64,000 nucleotides of DNA from Bombyx mori (GCF_030269925.1 NC_085110.1:806001-870000); one strand, 5' to 3'; counted from the stretch's first letter, positions 33,826-46,523 are shown. The notes: generated by a model not told the origin, from the letters alone. Translations and numbers: made by a program.

Positions 33826-34175
33826 TTTTTTTTACCCTTGTAGGCAGAATAGCATACGGCCCACCTGATGGTGAGTGATTACCGTCGCCCATGGACTTCA
33901 GCAATGCTAGGAGCAGAGCCAAGCCGCTGCCTACCGCTTAATACTCTCCACAAGCCTCGTTTGAAGAAGGACATGTTATAGCGCTCGGGAAACACCGTGG
34001 AGGGGAGTTCATTTCCAGATAATATGGATGAACTCTGCTCCGATGGCGGGAGGTGCGGTGATAAAAAGGAGATGAGGGGATCATCTCAAGGAATTCCTCA
34101 GAGCACCCCCTATGGAACATACGGTACAAAATACAGAGGGAACCGAAGTCCCTCCGCAGACCCATGCTCCAAACG
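33826..34175 (-). mobile_element. LINE family B 3' end
   Basis: Minus-strand copy: tail, 3' UTR and the C-terminal coding segment with LRRDFGSLCILYRMFH. Frame-disrupted and 5'-truncated. Confidence 0.8.
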
Positions 34176-34473
34176 AATATTTATTTAAATTAGAATAATT
34201 AAATTACGTAATGAAAATAAAACCAATTCTGCAACAATAGCGCCGGTTGAGCCTTCCCCGCAACAGTATGTGCCGAGCCTAAGCTCATTCGCCACGCTCA
34301 AATGGACAATACTCATTTAAGCATTGTTAAAGAATGAGTTCGCTCTTCAAAACTATTCAGCTGTTTTGAATGAATATATTTTTATTACTCTACCTTGGGT
34401 GATGAGGTCTAGCCACCTGAACAATGTGATTTTATAACAATGTTTAGATGCGGCCCAACCTTTTTTTTACGAA

Positions 34474-34930
34474 TGAGGTATTACTGGTGAGGTCTTTCCA
34501 GTTTCACCAAGACCGGTGGGCGAGCAAAAGCTCAGTTAGGAGGGGTGGGGTTTGCTAATAGCTGCCCGAGCACCTACAAAGAAGACCTAACAACTCAGGA
34601 ATAGTTGCTTCGCTAATGAATCTACTACCGTATCAGAATCGCGACCCGTGGAGAAGATCCGGCGAGAAACTCAGCGGGCTGATGCATGGGTTAGGTTGGA
34701 CGGTTAGCGGGGTCCCTAACACTGCTCCTAGTGTTAGAGCTGAAGGCGCCTAATGCAAGAGTTATTGGATCTGATGGATCCGTAAGGACGTTTCTAGGGC
34801 GTCGACGGTGACTGGCTTCTGCATGATCAGTATTCGGGGAGTAGTCAGCGGTGGCAACGATAAAACGATTGTCATGGCGCACTGCCTTACATTAGGCCCA
34901 ACCACGAACACTCCTGAGAGCACTTCTGAT
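34474..34930 (-). mobile_element. LINE family A2 3' end with coding remnant
   Basis: Minus-strand frame MRHDNRFIVATADYSPN ... HRRRPRNVLTDPSDPITLAL (34691-34882) matches the conserved C-terminal tail of Jockey-like LINE proteins. The 3' UTR follows, with tttccagtttcaccaagac on the plus strand. The 3' UTR is related to 12262-12425. Confidence 0.75.
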
Positions 34931-35274
34931 GAGATTTAGATTAACCGCTCCCTTCCTTCATCGGGGCGGTCTGCTCAAAATCATACAATAATCAGACTTG
35001 AATTAAAATGCAATCCTAACTCCATAGCTACTGTAATAAACTATTCTCAAAGTGCCATATTATGTATTTTTAAGAGGTGATATTCCATAAATAGTTTTCC
35101 TTAAATAAGTGACGCTAATACTTGTAAAGTTTCACATCTAAAATTATTATTTTATATTTTTCGTCGATAAACAAAAATATGGCGGGAAAAGAACAAGCAT
35201 CGAATTATATTCGTTGTACGAGTATAATCTGTGCTCGAAATACAGATCAATAAAGACATGGAAGATAGTAATAC

Positions 35275-35605
35275 AGTCGTGGCCTAAAGGATAAGACGTC
35301 CGGTGTACTACTCCGAATGAGTGATGCGACCAGTGTTCAAATCCCGCAGCCAATACAAAGTTTTCCATTGAAAAACGCTGTTAGCTCATGTTCATGAATG
35401 ACTTCCACAATAAAGGAATAACATACATGCCTTCATATAATAATACAAATAAAAATCGAAAACCGAATTAATTTGCGTAATTACGATACTATTGAGACAC
35501 AGACATCAAATCTCATGGTGGTTGGCGGTATTTACGTTATGTATGATATCTATAAACTTCAGTTCTCTGAGGCTGTGAGTTCGTTCACCTGTCTTTGGAA
35601 TAAAA
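35275..35605 (+). mobile_element. Bm1 SINE with head and diverged body
   Basis: Head with agtcgtggcctaaaggataa and gttcaaatcccgc, then tgacttccacaataaagg and the short diverged body ending near ctgtctttggaataaaa. Internally rearranged. Confidence 0.7.
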
Positions 35606-35649
35606 CACATCATAATATGTAATTGATAAGAACGTATAATAGCTTAACA

Positions 35650-35920
35650 ACTTTTTTTTTTTTTTTTTATTGCTTTCTATAGCAGACGAGCTTACGGCTC
35701 ATCTGATGGGAAATGATAACCGTCGCCCATAGACATCCAAACTACATCAGTGACTCAGATGCGCTGCCTATCCTGGCCTGGATGGGCAGCCTTATGTATG
35801 CTACACCGGCTATCCTGTCCTTCAGACCGGAACACAGTATTACTGTTTTGCGGCAGAAATAGACAGGACGGTGGTACCGACCCGGGCGGGCTTCTACACA
35901 GAACCCTACCACCAGTCATA
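35650..35920 (-). mobile_element. SINE-like repeat related to Bm1 and LINE B tails
   Basis: The outer end matches the LINE B tail (gcagacgagcttacggctca), while the inner end reads like the Bm1 body start (gcggcagaaatagacagg, accctaccaccagtca). The middle is distinct. This may be a separate SINE family or a chimera. Confidence 0.55.
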
Positions 35921-36075
35921 GTACAATAGTTTTACGACTTAAGTAAACTTAGAATATCTGATATGTCGAGTATAGCGGCAGCATCTCCTTATCGTCCAGC
36001 TTTATTGAACTAATTAAAACATTTGATCTGACATTTACTGTTCCCAAACATCCGACTGTCACGCGAAAACCTTTC

Positions 36076-36314
36076 TACTGGTGGTAGTTCCTCTTGTGAG
36101 TCGGGTATATACCACGAACCCGCCTATTTCTGCCGTGAAGCAGCAATGCGTTTCGGTTTGAAGGGTGAGGCAGCCGTTGTAACTATACTGAGACCTTAGA
36201 ACTTATATCTCAAGGTTGGTGGCGCATTTACGTTGTAGATGTGTATGGACTCAAGTAACCACTGAACACCAGACGGGCTGTAAGCCACCCATCTAAGCAA
36301 TAAAAATAAAAATA
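36076..36314 (+). mobile_element. Bm1 SINE
   Basis: Plus-strand copy from ctactggtggtagttcctct to ctaagcaataaaaataaaa. Confidence 0.85.
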
Positions 36315-37267
36315 ATGGTAAAAAATCGCGGATTGAAAGTTAAACACCTAATCCGAAACTCGAAACTACGTATCGCTGGGTACTTATAGCACCAGGTGTG
36401 TGGTGAACTCGATTGCTGTTCAGCAATTAAGGTAAATAAACAATTCGTCGTTCGCATTCGTGGAGTGGGGCGGTGAACCGGCGATTTCTTCCCAAAAATA
36501 ACTCCTTTCTCGACCATGGTCGAGTGGTTAATTAATAAAAAAAAAAGTCGAGTTACAATGAACCTCCTGTCGCCGCCTTACACGCCAGAGTCCGAGAAGC
36601 TCCCGTAAGCTCATTAGCGAACACCAAATACGGAAGCTTGAGGATTTTTATGAGAATAATGAGTCTGTTTCCATGTTAGGAACATATTGATAATGTAAGT
36701 CATTATTTAGACCATAGTATAGAAGTTAAATCAATTAAAAACTACATGAAAAGATGATCTTACCGTCTACCTGTTATAGAGTAGTCACCATAGACATACC
36801 GAAATAAAAAGAATACTACTTGTTGTGACAAGATATCAATGCTTTTTAGTCTCAATACAAAAACCTACCTTTGAAGGATGTCTTTCTGCAAATATAGAAA
36901 GGTAGCCTCACAGGAGAGTGCCACCATTACGTCTATTTCCACCACGAAGCAATCACGTGTTCCGATTTTTAGGATAAGGCAATCATTATACAATACGACT
37001 TGGACTTCGTGTTTCAAATGACCTAAACTTAGCAACCGTGATCGGCTGCCAGTTATATTAAAAAAAAAAGTTATTTTTCTTTCAATTTTTTTATTGCTTT
37101 CGACAAACCGTACACTCCAACCGATGTTGAATGATCACCGGTTGAAGACGCCAGTGATGCTATGAGCGCAGTGAAGCTACTGCCCACGGCATACAACTCA
37201 AACCTCGCTTGAACAAGGACGTGTCAGGATACTCAGGAACCGGCTAATAACAAAGATCTCTGGAAAG

Positions 37268-37472
37268 ATCTTCTGCCGTGAAGCAGTAATGCGTTTCGGT
37301 TTGAAGGGTGAGGCAGACGTTGTATTGTAAAAACTGAGACCTTAGAAGTCATGTCTCAAGGTGGGTGGTGGAATTTACGTTGTAGATGTCTATGGGCTCC
37401 GGTAACCACTTAACACCAGGTGGACTGTGAGCTCGTGACCACACAACTATGCAATAAAAATGAAATAAAAAT
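37268..37472 (+). mobile_element. Bm1 SINE body
   Basis: Plus-strand body from tctgccgtgaagcagtaatg to tatgcaataaaaatgaaat. A degraded second piece is at about 36935-37025. Confidence 0.8.
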
Positions 37473-37611
37473 ATAGGTAGTAAGGACGAACTGAGTTCTA
37501 ATGGCGGCCATTGCGACGATAAAACAAAATGATGGGATAATTTTAAACAGGTCCTTAAAACCCTCCCCTAAGCTACATATAACATTAATTTAGGATCAAA
37601 TTAACATACTC

Positions 37612-38018
37612 AGGCAAGCGGATCGTTTGGAATCTCTGGGTCTGCGGAGGGACTTCGGTTCCCTCTGTATTTTGTACCGTATGTTCCATGGGGAGTGCTC
37701 TGAGAAATTGTTCGAGATGATACCGGCATCTCGTTTTTACCATCGCACCGCCCGCCACCGGAGTAGAGTTCGTCCAGACTACCTGGAGCCACTGCGGTCA
37801 TCCACAGTGCGTTTCTAGAGGTCTTTTTTGCCACGTACCATCCGGCTATGCAATGAGCTATGACATGTCCTTCTTCAAACGACGCTTGTGGAGATTATTA
37901 AGCGGTAGGCAGCGGCTTGGTTCTGCCCCTGGCATTACTGAACTCCATGGGCGACGGTGAAAACTCACCATCAGGTGGGCCGTGTGCTCGTCTGCCTACA
38001 AGGGCAACAAAAAAAAAA
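37612..38018 (+). mobile_element. LINE family B 3' end
   Basis: The longest copy in the window. The frame 37627-37818 encodes LRRDFGSLCILYRMFHGECS and FEMIPASRFYHRTARHRSRV, followed by the 3' UTR, ggcagcggcttggttctgcc and poly(A). Coding is broken near 37818. Confidence 0.85.
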
Positions 38019-38457
38019 CTCAGGCAAGTTCTAAAAAAATCAACACGCCGCACTATAAGCCCATGTTCCATTTAGCTTTTAAAGGCGTTGTGGAAGATAA
38101 AGTACTTATTCAAATGGAGGCTCGCCACCGAGCGCGTCAATTTGCTGAAAATGATTTCGATCGCGAATGTTAATGACGCGCCTGAAGCGAGCTATCGGCG
38201 CATCTAAGAGCCCGAGCTAATACGGTAATTCTAGAGCCCTTTTAATTCCTGATAAAGCAAAGTGCGCGAGTTTGGTTGTTGTTTTACCTATCCAAGGTAA
38301 AAAAGAAACATCGTCATTGCTATTGTGTTGTTTTATGCCGAGTTGACATTTATGGGCTGATGATGATGATGATGGTATTACGCCGTCTTAAATTTAGTAT
38401 TTAAGTTTTAAGGCTGTTGATACTTTAAGAGTTTTCTACTTTTCGAAATAATCACCC

Positions 38458-39088
38458 GGATCGTATGGAGCCTCTGAATCCACGGAGAGACTTCGGTTCT
38501 CTATGTGGTTTGTACTGTATTTTCCATGGGGAGTGCTTTGAGGAATTATTCGAGATGACTTCTTTATCTCCTTTTTACCATCGCACCCTCCGTCACCAAA
38601 GCAGAGTCCTTCTATATTATCTCTAAGCAGTGTCTTCATCCACAGTCAGTTTTGAAAAATATTTTTATCTGGCCTTGAAATGAAAATCCTTCACGGCGTT
38701 TTTCGAGAGCTATGGCATATTCTTCTAAGCAGTTCGCAACGGCTTGGTTTTACTCATGTCCATGATCGACTGTATTTAGTCATCATCAGTAGCACAGGTT
38801 CCGCATGCACGTATGCATATTCCGTATGCATACAGATGATGAAAAAGAATGCCCATGCTGACGCCCATGAGCGATGGTAACCACTCACCATCAGGTGGGC
38901 CGTATGCTCTCATCTGCCTATAAGGCAATAAAAAAAATTAAAATTAAAAATAACTAGAGAACTTAAGTCGTGGAGGCTATTAAGGGGTAGGATCGGCTCT
39001 GCCTCTAGCATTGCTGTCATCCATGGGAGACGGTAACCACTCACCATCAGGTGGGCCGTATGCTCCTCTGTCTACAAAAGAAAAAAAA
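38458..39088 (+). mobile_element. Two diverged LINE family B copies in tandem
   Basis: 38458-38935 is a diverged copy from the coding end through a tail at 38925. 38960-39088 repeats the 3' UTR (ccactcaccatcaggtgggc) and a second tail. Both have the same orientation. An insertion of about 100 bp with atgcatattccgtatgcata lies inside the first. Confidence 0.65.
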
Positions 39089-41094
39089 GAAAATAAATAA
39101 TAGCATTCTTAACGTAGTTTCGAGTCATAATGTAGGATTGGTAAAACGGAACGTATGAAAAGAGTATGGAACGGAGCGTTAAGATGTGAGTGAGAGAAAA
39201 CGGAAAGAAAGAGAAAAGAATGACACACAGAATGACAGAGAAAAGGAAGATGGCTAAGACGGTTAAAAAATGAGCAAAGCGTCATAAAAGTGTTAATTAA
39301 TTTTTAATTATTATTTTAACAGAAGATTTTGGAACAGTAGAGGTTTTATTTTATGCGCTGCGATTTCTATTCTATTATACATAAAATGCGATATAATGCT
39401 GTGTAAATATTGAAAATCCCTATCTACGATTCGCTAAATCTCTCGGAAAATACTAATGCTATGCGATTTTGATATTTCTGCCTACACCAATCAGTGACAC
39501 GTCACAAGTGTGGTCTGCGGTATGTCCAGTGCAGTGCACATTGTGTGCTATTCTCGCGACGAGTCTTTGAACTCTACGGTCACGTTCGATGATAGGGGAA
39601 CTTAGTGTGTCATTTTGCAACGTTCGCATATATGTAGCTAGTATTTATTTTATATAGATTACTGTAGATGGTCAAAGAATAGCACTCGTTGGTAATGGTT
39701 TTACAGGAAAACTGCCGTCGCCCTGTTTAGAACAGGAGCTTAATATTGTCTATATTTAATTACGGCAATTTAATTAAAACTTCATTGCACGCGAGAGAAA
39801 TCGGAATATATTAAGATTATAATACGACAAATCGTGTCGTAAGCAATAAGTCAACCTAAGCTAGTTTCTAAGTTCCGTGTTTATTTCTGTAAAACCAAGA
39901 CATAGAACAGTAACTCATCAGTGTGAAGTCAAAACAAACTATATTCTTTTAAAATAGGAAGACTCGTGCCGCTTCGTAAACACTTCGGCGGTTGAGCTAG
40001 TACAGCGCAGTGGTTAGAGTGAATCCAACTTTGACGTCACGATTAATGATATTGTCGACAAATTTTGATACTTATTTCTTAAATTATCTACGAGTTACTT
40101 TAGAACCCATATTTTAAAAGTGGGTACTATATATGCATTTAGAGAATTGCATCAAAACTGGGTGTCTCTCAGAGTATGAAAGTGTCTACTTTGAAATACG
40201 TGGTTGAAGGGTAATTTCTATTGTAACTTGTTTCCCACCATACAAACAGAAACGCATGGCTGCTTCGAACAACAGGTAAGAATGCAATTAAAAAGTTCCT
40301 TGAGTATGTTTTTTAATGATTATCGGAGCTCTAAAAATAAATTGGATAAATGATTCATAGAGACATTTTATTAAAGCAAGTTCCGTCGTAATGTGTCGAA
40401 GCCGTTTTTAAGATGAGCTACAAACTGATCCAAAGAGCAAAATGAAAAATACGTTTCGGAGCAATTAGTTCTGTGTAAGTAGGAGGACATTCGGATCATT
40501 TTTAAGCTCTAAGTGTACTTCATTTTTTTATGTTTTCTTTCGTATTTCTCAAACAGTCACGCACCCGTCGTCGGAGCAATGTTCGTAGTCAGTTTTCAGA
40601 TTTTTCTTACCACCGACTATTCGAGAACTTCACGGTGTGAAATGAAGCGCATATCGTCGTTGTCAAATCAAAACCTTGCTATGTGCACTTTTTGAGATTT
40701 TTACTTTTTGGCTTTTTCGTAGTTCATAGCCCTATCTACCGTATAAAAAAACTGTTATGTTCCTATAGCTTTAATATTTACCTATAGCTTTCATTTGATA
40801 TAAAAAAAATAGTAAAATTAATAATAAAATTTGAATTTTTAGTTCCTAAAAATTCACCTTCATAGAAAATTTTAAACGACAATGTTTTTACTCGTTAATT
40901 AAAAAAAAAGTTTTTACACATAGCAGATTTTGGTTTGACAGCGACGATATGCTGATTTTATACATTATCTGTGCATTTTTCACTCAATCACAACTTTGGC
41001 GCCTTTTTTCATAAAGTTTCCAAATAATTTTTACTCAATTAATTTTTCCACAAACCGACTTATTATTTCACCTGAGCGTGGACACAGACCATCC
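39089..41094. other. Intron sequence, nothing recognised
   Basis: No exon or confident repeat apart from a possible Bm1 remnant near 40225-40275. The open frame 40513-40695 has no recognisable features. Confidence 0.35.
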
Positions 41095-41208
41095 CACTTT
41101 AGAATGAACTCACCATGATATATCTTTCGTGAAACGAGGTTTGAAAACGAAGTTTTAAGCCGTAGGTAGCGGCTCAACAATGCCCCTAACATTGCCGTTG
41201 TCCATGGC
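41095..41208 (+). mobile_element. LINE family B remnant, old
   Basis: Heavily diverged: tgaactcaccatgatatatc and aacattgccgttgtccatgg align to the family 3' UTR. Confidence 0.4.
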
Positions 41209-42649
41209 TTGGCTAACTACTTGTTTTACTCGATTCAATAAGTCCAGCATATCACCCGCCATGTGCAGGTGGAAGTCAATAGATTTCTGCAAAATAAAAA
41301 ATTAAACAAATTTAAACCGATAAAAAAGTCGCATCATAAAATCGTGAGTGTTTCTAACTCCGTGACCGAGACATTAACAGCGGCGTTGTTTAAAATAATC
41401 TCGCGCCGCAAAATAAACATGCTACTAACAGTATTGGGAAGCGGACGTGCAGGCGTCGCTTATTTTAAAACCTGGTAGCTTAATCTTTTCGCTGATGGCC
41501 TATATTAAAGCCAAAAGAGGGAGAAGGAGTTTATCTATGTATAGAAGTGTATTACGAGTAGTAGTGTTTAACGTTTACCAAAGCTCATAAATGGTAGAGC
41601 CAATGCTACATTCCGAGGTCAATATATCAATTGTTCTCTAGTAGTAACAGTTGTTTCACATTCAAATAATGCATACAAATACTTCGCGTACGAAATAGAA
41701 TGTTGGTAGGATAAGGACTTGTATAATGTACTGAAATCTTCATTGTACCAAGTTCTTAATTAACACGTCCCTAACACCTTCACAACTGCAATTAATCAAA
41801 TAAATACATAACAGGTTTGTTGTAACATCGTTTGCCATGAGTCCTGTTTGATACCACAGTATACATTACTGTTTAGAACTGAAAATAACGTCGTGGAAAA
41901 ATTTATGGTGGAGAGAATGGTGGAGGCACTTAATGGCTATTGGTCTGTTATTCACTAGTAAAATTGAACGATGATTATATCAACTGCATAGCTTTTTATG
42001 TTTAAAGTGTGAGATGGCAGTAAATAAAACTTATTAAGTACAACTAGTGTTCATGATTATTTTGAAACTGAACCAAAATAGCTTCCACCTCAAGATTTAG
42101 ATAATTTTTTTGTAAAAATTATAAATACATATAAAGTAAATCCTTTTTTTATCTTTAATTGAAAATTTATCGGGTATAAGTGCGGAGAAAAAAAACTTTA
42201 CCAAAATTTTATTAATAGTACCAAAACTCGCCAATAGCTACACTAAAAAGATCGATTGACAAACAGACGAGAAAATAGTATTATTATAATGTAGATACTT
42301 TTTAGAAACTTATTTGTTTGTACGGCTCTATAGGTTCTGATCTCTATATAAATAGTACAGGTGAAGCGAAGGGTTGTAGTGATAATTGAACTTTAACGTT
42401 TGAATTGTTTTCTGGAATTTATATGAAAAAGAGACCACCATGCTTAGAAGTTTGGTTTGAGAAACTCAGTTTGGATTTTGGTTTCTTTTAACTTTTAATT
42501 TGTGGTAAGAAGATCTTACACTTTAGTATGGCTCTTAATCAGAAGATACGAGACGTGACTAGGACTGCTATCATCATTTCCGCATCTTCTCTCCAATCTT
42601 CCCAATCAACCTTCCAACCAAAGCACTCGACCGAAATTCTATAGTACAT
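41209..42649. other. Intron sequence, nothing recognised
   Basis: The frame 41263-41478 is Lys/Asn-rich and unsupported by splice sites. No repeats recognised. Confidence 0.35.
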
Positions 42650-42727
42650 TGTGCACTAAGGCAGAAAAGTAGGACATTTCCTCCCGCGTGTAAGATGAGA
42701 TGTCCTACTTTTCTCCCTTGGTGCACA
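42650..42727. repeat. Imperfect palindrome (28-bp arms)
   Basis: The arms 42650-42677 and 42700-42727 match at 26 of 28 positions (shared core agaaaagtaggacat) around a 22-nt loop. It abuts the truncated Bm1 at 42728. RNA from either strand would fold into a pre-miRNA-sized hairpin; whether it is transcribed is unknown. Confidence 0.6.
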
Positions 42728-42910
42728 TCTGGTAGACATCTACAACGTAAATGTGCCACCCACCTTGAGATATAAGTTCTAAGGCCTTAGTATAGTTACA
42801 ACGGCTGCCCCACCCTTCAAACCGAAACGCATTACTGCTTCACGACAGAAATAGGCGGGGTGGTGGTACTTACCCGTGAGGACTCACTAGAGGTCCTACC
42901 GCCAGTAAAA
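42728..42910 (-). mobile_element. Bm1 SINE, truncated at its tail
   Basis: Minus-strand body starting at tggtagacatctacaacgta, joined directly to the palindrome, and ending at cctaccgccagtaaaa. The A-rich end is missing. Confidence 0.8.
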
Positions 42911-43584
42911 GCATGATTGCATCGTTGTTTAACAAAGGTACTGTACAGGTAGTAGTAGGCTAAACGCGTCCTACCAGCGGTAAGATCTTCCGTAATGAAA
43001 GAAACGTAAATACTGTAATTATTTTAAATTGTGTTTCTTAATTAATAAGTACAGTTAGCTAGCTCGGTAGTCGAGTTAAACGTGCGTAATTCCAAGTCCT
43101 ATAACACCCCTTACTTAAGCGATGGCACTAAGTGAAGAGAGCGTCCAGTGATCATGTTTCTAAATGTATGTAATAACGCCAGGAAACGGCCGAGCGCACA
43201 GGAAATACTTTATGTAAGTTGTTTACATACAAATGTACGTTTGTTTAGTGGGACGATTAAAGTGACCCAGAGACGCACTCGGGCTAAATTTTGTGAGTCA
43301 CACTTATGGCTCTCACGACATCTTATACAGGGTGTTCTAAAATGACTCAATGAAAACTATTATGTTATTGAAATGGGGTTTTTATCCGAGCTGGCGATGC
43401 TATACAATCAATTAACGTAAATTTATAATATTTTACGATTTTAATTACCCACTTCAAAATCACTCGTGAACGCGTGTAGAGTTCGTATGTACTGAGAAAT
43501 ATTCCTCTGCCTGTATCAATTTCTGAGCATACTAAAAGGAATACTTCGTTTTTTGGTTTTCATAAGTTATTTTCTTGTGTACAT

Positions 43585-43722
43585 TTGTTTTTATTGCTTA
43601 CATAGGTGGACGATCTCACAGCCTACCTGGAGTTAAGTGGTTACTGGAGCCCATAGACATCTACGTAAATGCGCCACCCATCTTGAGATAAAAGTTCTAA
43701 GGTCTCAAGTATAGTTACATAA
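43585..43722 (-). mobile_element. Bm1 SINE 3' half
   Basis: Minus-strand tail and body up to aagtatagttacat, where similarity stops. Confidence 0.8.
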
Positions 43723-44226
43723 TTCTAGCATGTTATGATATCTGACTATACTGATTAAAAATATTGATAATGCGATAGGCGTCGGAAGGAGTCCTCAAGC
43801 GTTCCCAAAATATTAACCGAGTACGCCCCTGTAAAGTCCAATGATTAATGTTTAAATTATCTCTTAACAAGATTCCAAGTAAATTACAAATTTTCTTTCA
43901 AATGTTATGGGAATGAAGGCAAAGGAGATTAATTTCATAATTCCTCTGTAACATACTTTTTTCGTCTTAAAATTAATGGGTTTGAACTTTTTATTTATTC
44001 GATCTTTTGGTAATTACGGCCCTGCTTTCTTACGACGGGTTAACTATGAACAAAAGTAATAAATTTATTTGTTTGAACTATTTATTACCATCCATGACCC
44101 ATTTTGTGGTAAGTTGTCAGCGTCTCTAATGGCCGTTGGTAGCCGCCAGGGGCATAGTTATGCCGCTGCGTACCCTGAAGAACTTTTTATGTCGCCGTTT
44201 GATGAATGACCGGATGTTCATAACCA

Positions 44227-44397
44227 TTTTTTTTGCCTACATATTATAGTAACCTTGAGGGGAGGGTTATGTTAGGTTCATCGAGCGAGTAGGTGAGCTC
44301 GCGGAGCTCAGCCGGGCGAATTTACTAACACCAGCCCTAGCAAGAGCAGTGCTTACCCCTACCCATTAAGCAGATCCGGCGAGAAACTCAGTGGGCT
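44227..44397 (-). mobile_element. LINE family A 3' end, diverged
   Basis: Minus-strand 3' UTR with gtaggtgagctcgcggagct and agatccggcgagaaactcag. Confidence 0.7.
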
Positions 44398-44524
44398 TGC
44401 TGATTACCGAACCGCGTGGTGCGTGATGAAAATGATCTTTAGAAAAACACAGAGGATAGTAAAAATAGCTAACGCCAAAAAAGTATATAATATGTATGTA
44501 TCTAATGTGAATAATGTAACTGGC

Positions 44525-44808
44525 AATTACTGCTTCACGGCAGAAATAGGCGGGGTAGTGGTACTTACCCGTGCGGACTCATAAGAGGTCCTACCACCAG
44601 TAATTACGCAAATTATAATCTTGCGGGTTTGATTTTTATTACACGATGTTATTCCTTCGCCGTGGAAGTCAATCGTGAACATTTGTTGAGTACGTATTTC
44701 ATGAGAAAAATGTGTACTCGCCTACGGGGTTCGAACACCGTTGCATCACCGTTGCATCACTACATACGAATGCACCGGACGTCTTATCCTTTAGCCCACG
44801 ATGACGAC
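44525..44808 (-). mobile_element. Bm1 SINE 5' half with head
   Basis: Minus-strand copy that retains the head (gacgtcttatcctttagccc on plus) and central region but lacks the 3' half and tail. Confidence 0.8.
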
Positions 44809-45177
44809 TGTATAAAACATTTCGCATGGCTAAGGAAGAATTCCTAAAATACTTCATTCAATTTATATCATCATAACATAGCGGATGACCACGCCATAAA
44901 GAAGACATCCAAATGCTCCAATCCAATATTCGCCTCGTGTTGTAAGTGCGGATGTTTCGTGGATGTTATTCATTCAACACACATGTTTGTCATTCAAGTT
45001 ACTAGATCAACTGCCCTCATAATGATAAAGTATTATGAGTGTCAACATTATTTTCAACGCAAAATGAATCATTTCAACACTTTTGTTTCCATGAAACTAT
45101 TTTTAGGAAACTCCCATTTCCCAGTTTAAGGAATTCTGTATTCTGATCTGTACTATAATTTCAAGCATGAAATCTAT

Positions 45178-45625
45178 AAATTAATACGTGAAGCAAAAAC
45201 TTTGTACACTTTTTTAAGAAAATTCCGCGGACGGAGGAGTATGAAAATTTCCACACTTATAGTTTATATAGAGAAGGAGTGCAGAATACTAATATTTTTT
45301 TGAAATTGTGCGTAAAATACTTAAAACCACCTTAAAACCAATTAAAAAAACATTACACACACTACCACGTATTTGAAACACACACGCATATATTATAACT
45401 CTTTTGTTTATTGTTAGCCTGTGGTCAAATTGAGAACAAATTAATATTGTTTGTCTTCAATATTATTCATAGATAATACACTTAACATTTTTATCTATAG
45501 TGTATCCCTGGCGAAATTTGTTATTATAGAGGTCTATGATAGTCTTTGAGAATAGACCCTTAACAATTTTCAAACCTATAATTTAAATTAATTATAGTCG
45601 AATTTCGACTACCGGGCGACTACAA
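45178..45625 (-). repeat. Interspersed repeat S, minus-strand copy
   Basis: Inverted relative to 11690-12108. Shares gtgaagcaaaaactttgta, ggacggaggagtatgaaaat and tatagtcgaatttcgacta. Confidence 0.65.
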
Positions 45626-46171
45626 GTAATTATAAATTAGCATAATTGCCGGTCACAAAGATCGTGTATTCACAGGGGTGGTCTCGTTTCTCTACTATTT
45701 TTCGCCACGAAGCAATTTCATGTGTTTGAAAGATGCAACACCAGGAAACAGTACAGTGCATAATATACATTACATTGGACTTTAGCCGCATAGTGCATAA
45801 CACTGTTTGTATAGGTTCAGATCACAATAACAAAGGAGCGACAGAAACATCTGGATGCACTTGAGACTATAGATAACGCTAAAGCATGGACTTCACGACA
45901 TGACATTATTAATTGTGTCTGACTCACAATGCCGCGCTCTACTCAATTCAAATTATCGGTCTCACTGTCAACAAATATAGGATTTTGAATTGACTTTGGA
46001 CCTACTTACAGTTACCAAACCAAAATATTTGGCGGCAGATATGGGCAAGAGGGCTGCAAATATGCGAGATCGAAACTAATAACTACTACTAAATATTAGG
46101 AGTTGGGGATTAAGTAGATAAGTCTTTATGTAATAGTAGAATTGAACATTATGCAATTTGGTTTGTCGTAG

Positions 46172-46352
46172 GCCGGGCGGTGCTGGACCGGCTCGCGAGC
46201 ACGACCGTGAGTGATGTGGACACGGTCACGAGCGCAGCGGTTAGCGGCTTGTTGCCCGCTCCGCTAGACGTCGCGCCGTACTCTGTGATCGCGGCCAATG
46301 CGACTTGCGGAGAAGATGGAGAAGAAGAATATTGTCGGGACACGCCGGGAAA
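46172..46352 (+). CDS. Laminin alpha chain exon 2 (start of LN domain)
   Basis: The acceptor is gtttgtcgtag and the donor GGAAA|gtaagt. The phases (1 in, 2 out) fit exons 1 and 3. Residues after the signal peptide form a linker (AVLDRLASTTVSDVDTVTSA). LLPAPLDVAPYSVIAANATC and GEDGEEEYCRDTPG follow, matching the opening of the laminin N-terminal domain with its first cysteine pair and an N-glycosylation sequon (NAT). LN domains polymerise laminin into the basement membrane network. The exon is GC-richer than the intron around it. Confidence 0.85.
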
Positions 46353-46523
46353 GTAAGTGATTTGACTATGAAAAGCTCAGTCGTGCTTTGTGTGTACTTT
46401 CGTTTCTATGACTCCGCTCGCTTTTGTAAGCTTGCATATCTCGTATGTCAAATATTTTTGATTCTTTATTCTCGAATACAGATCGAAGTAATTTACCGAC
46501 TGTTGTGCACAGCGGAGGTTGGG

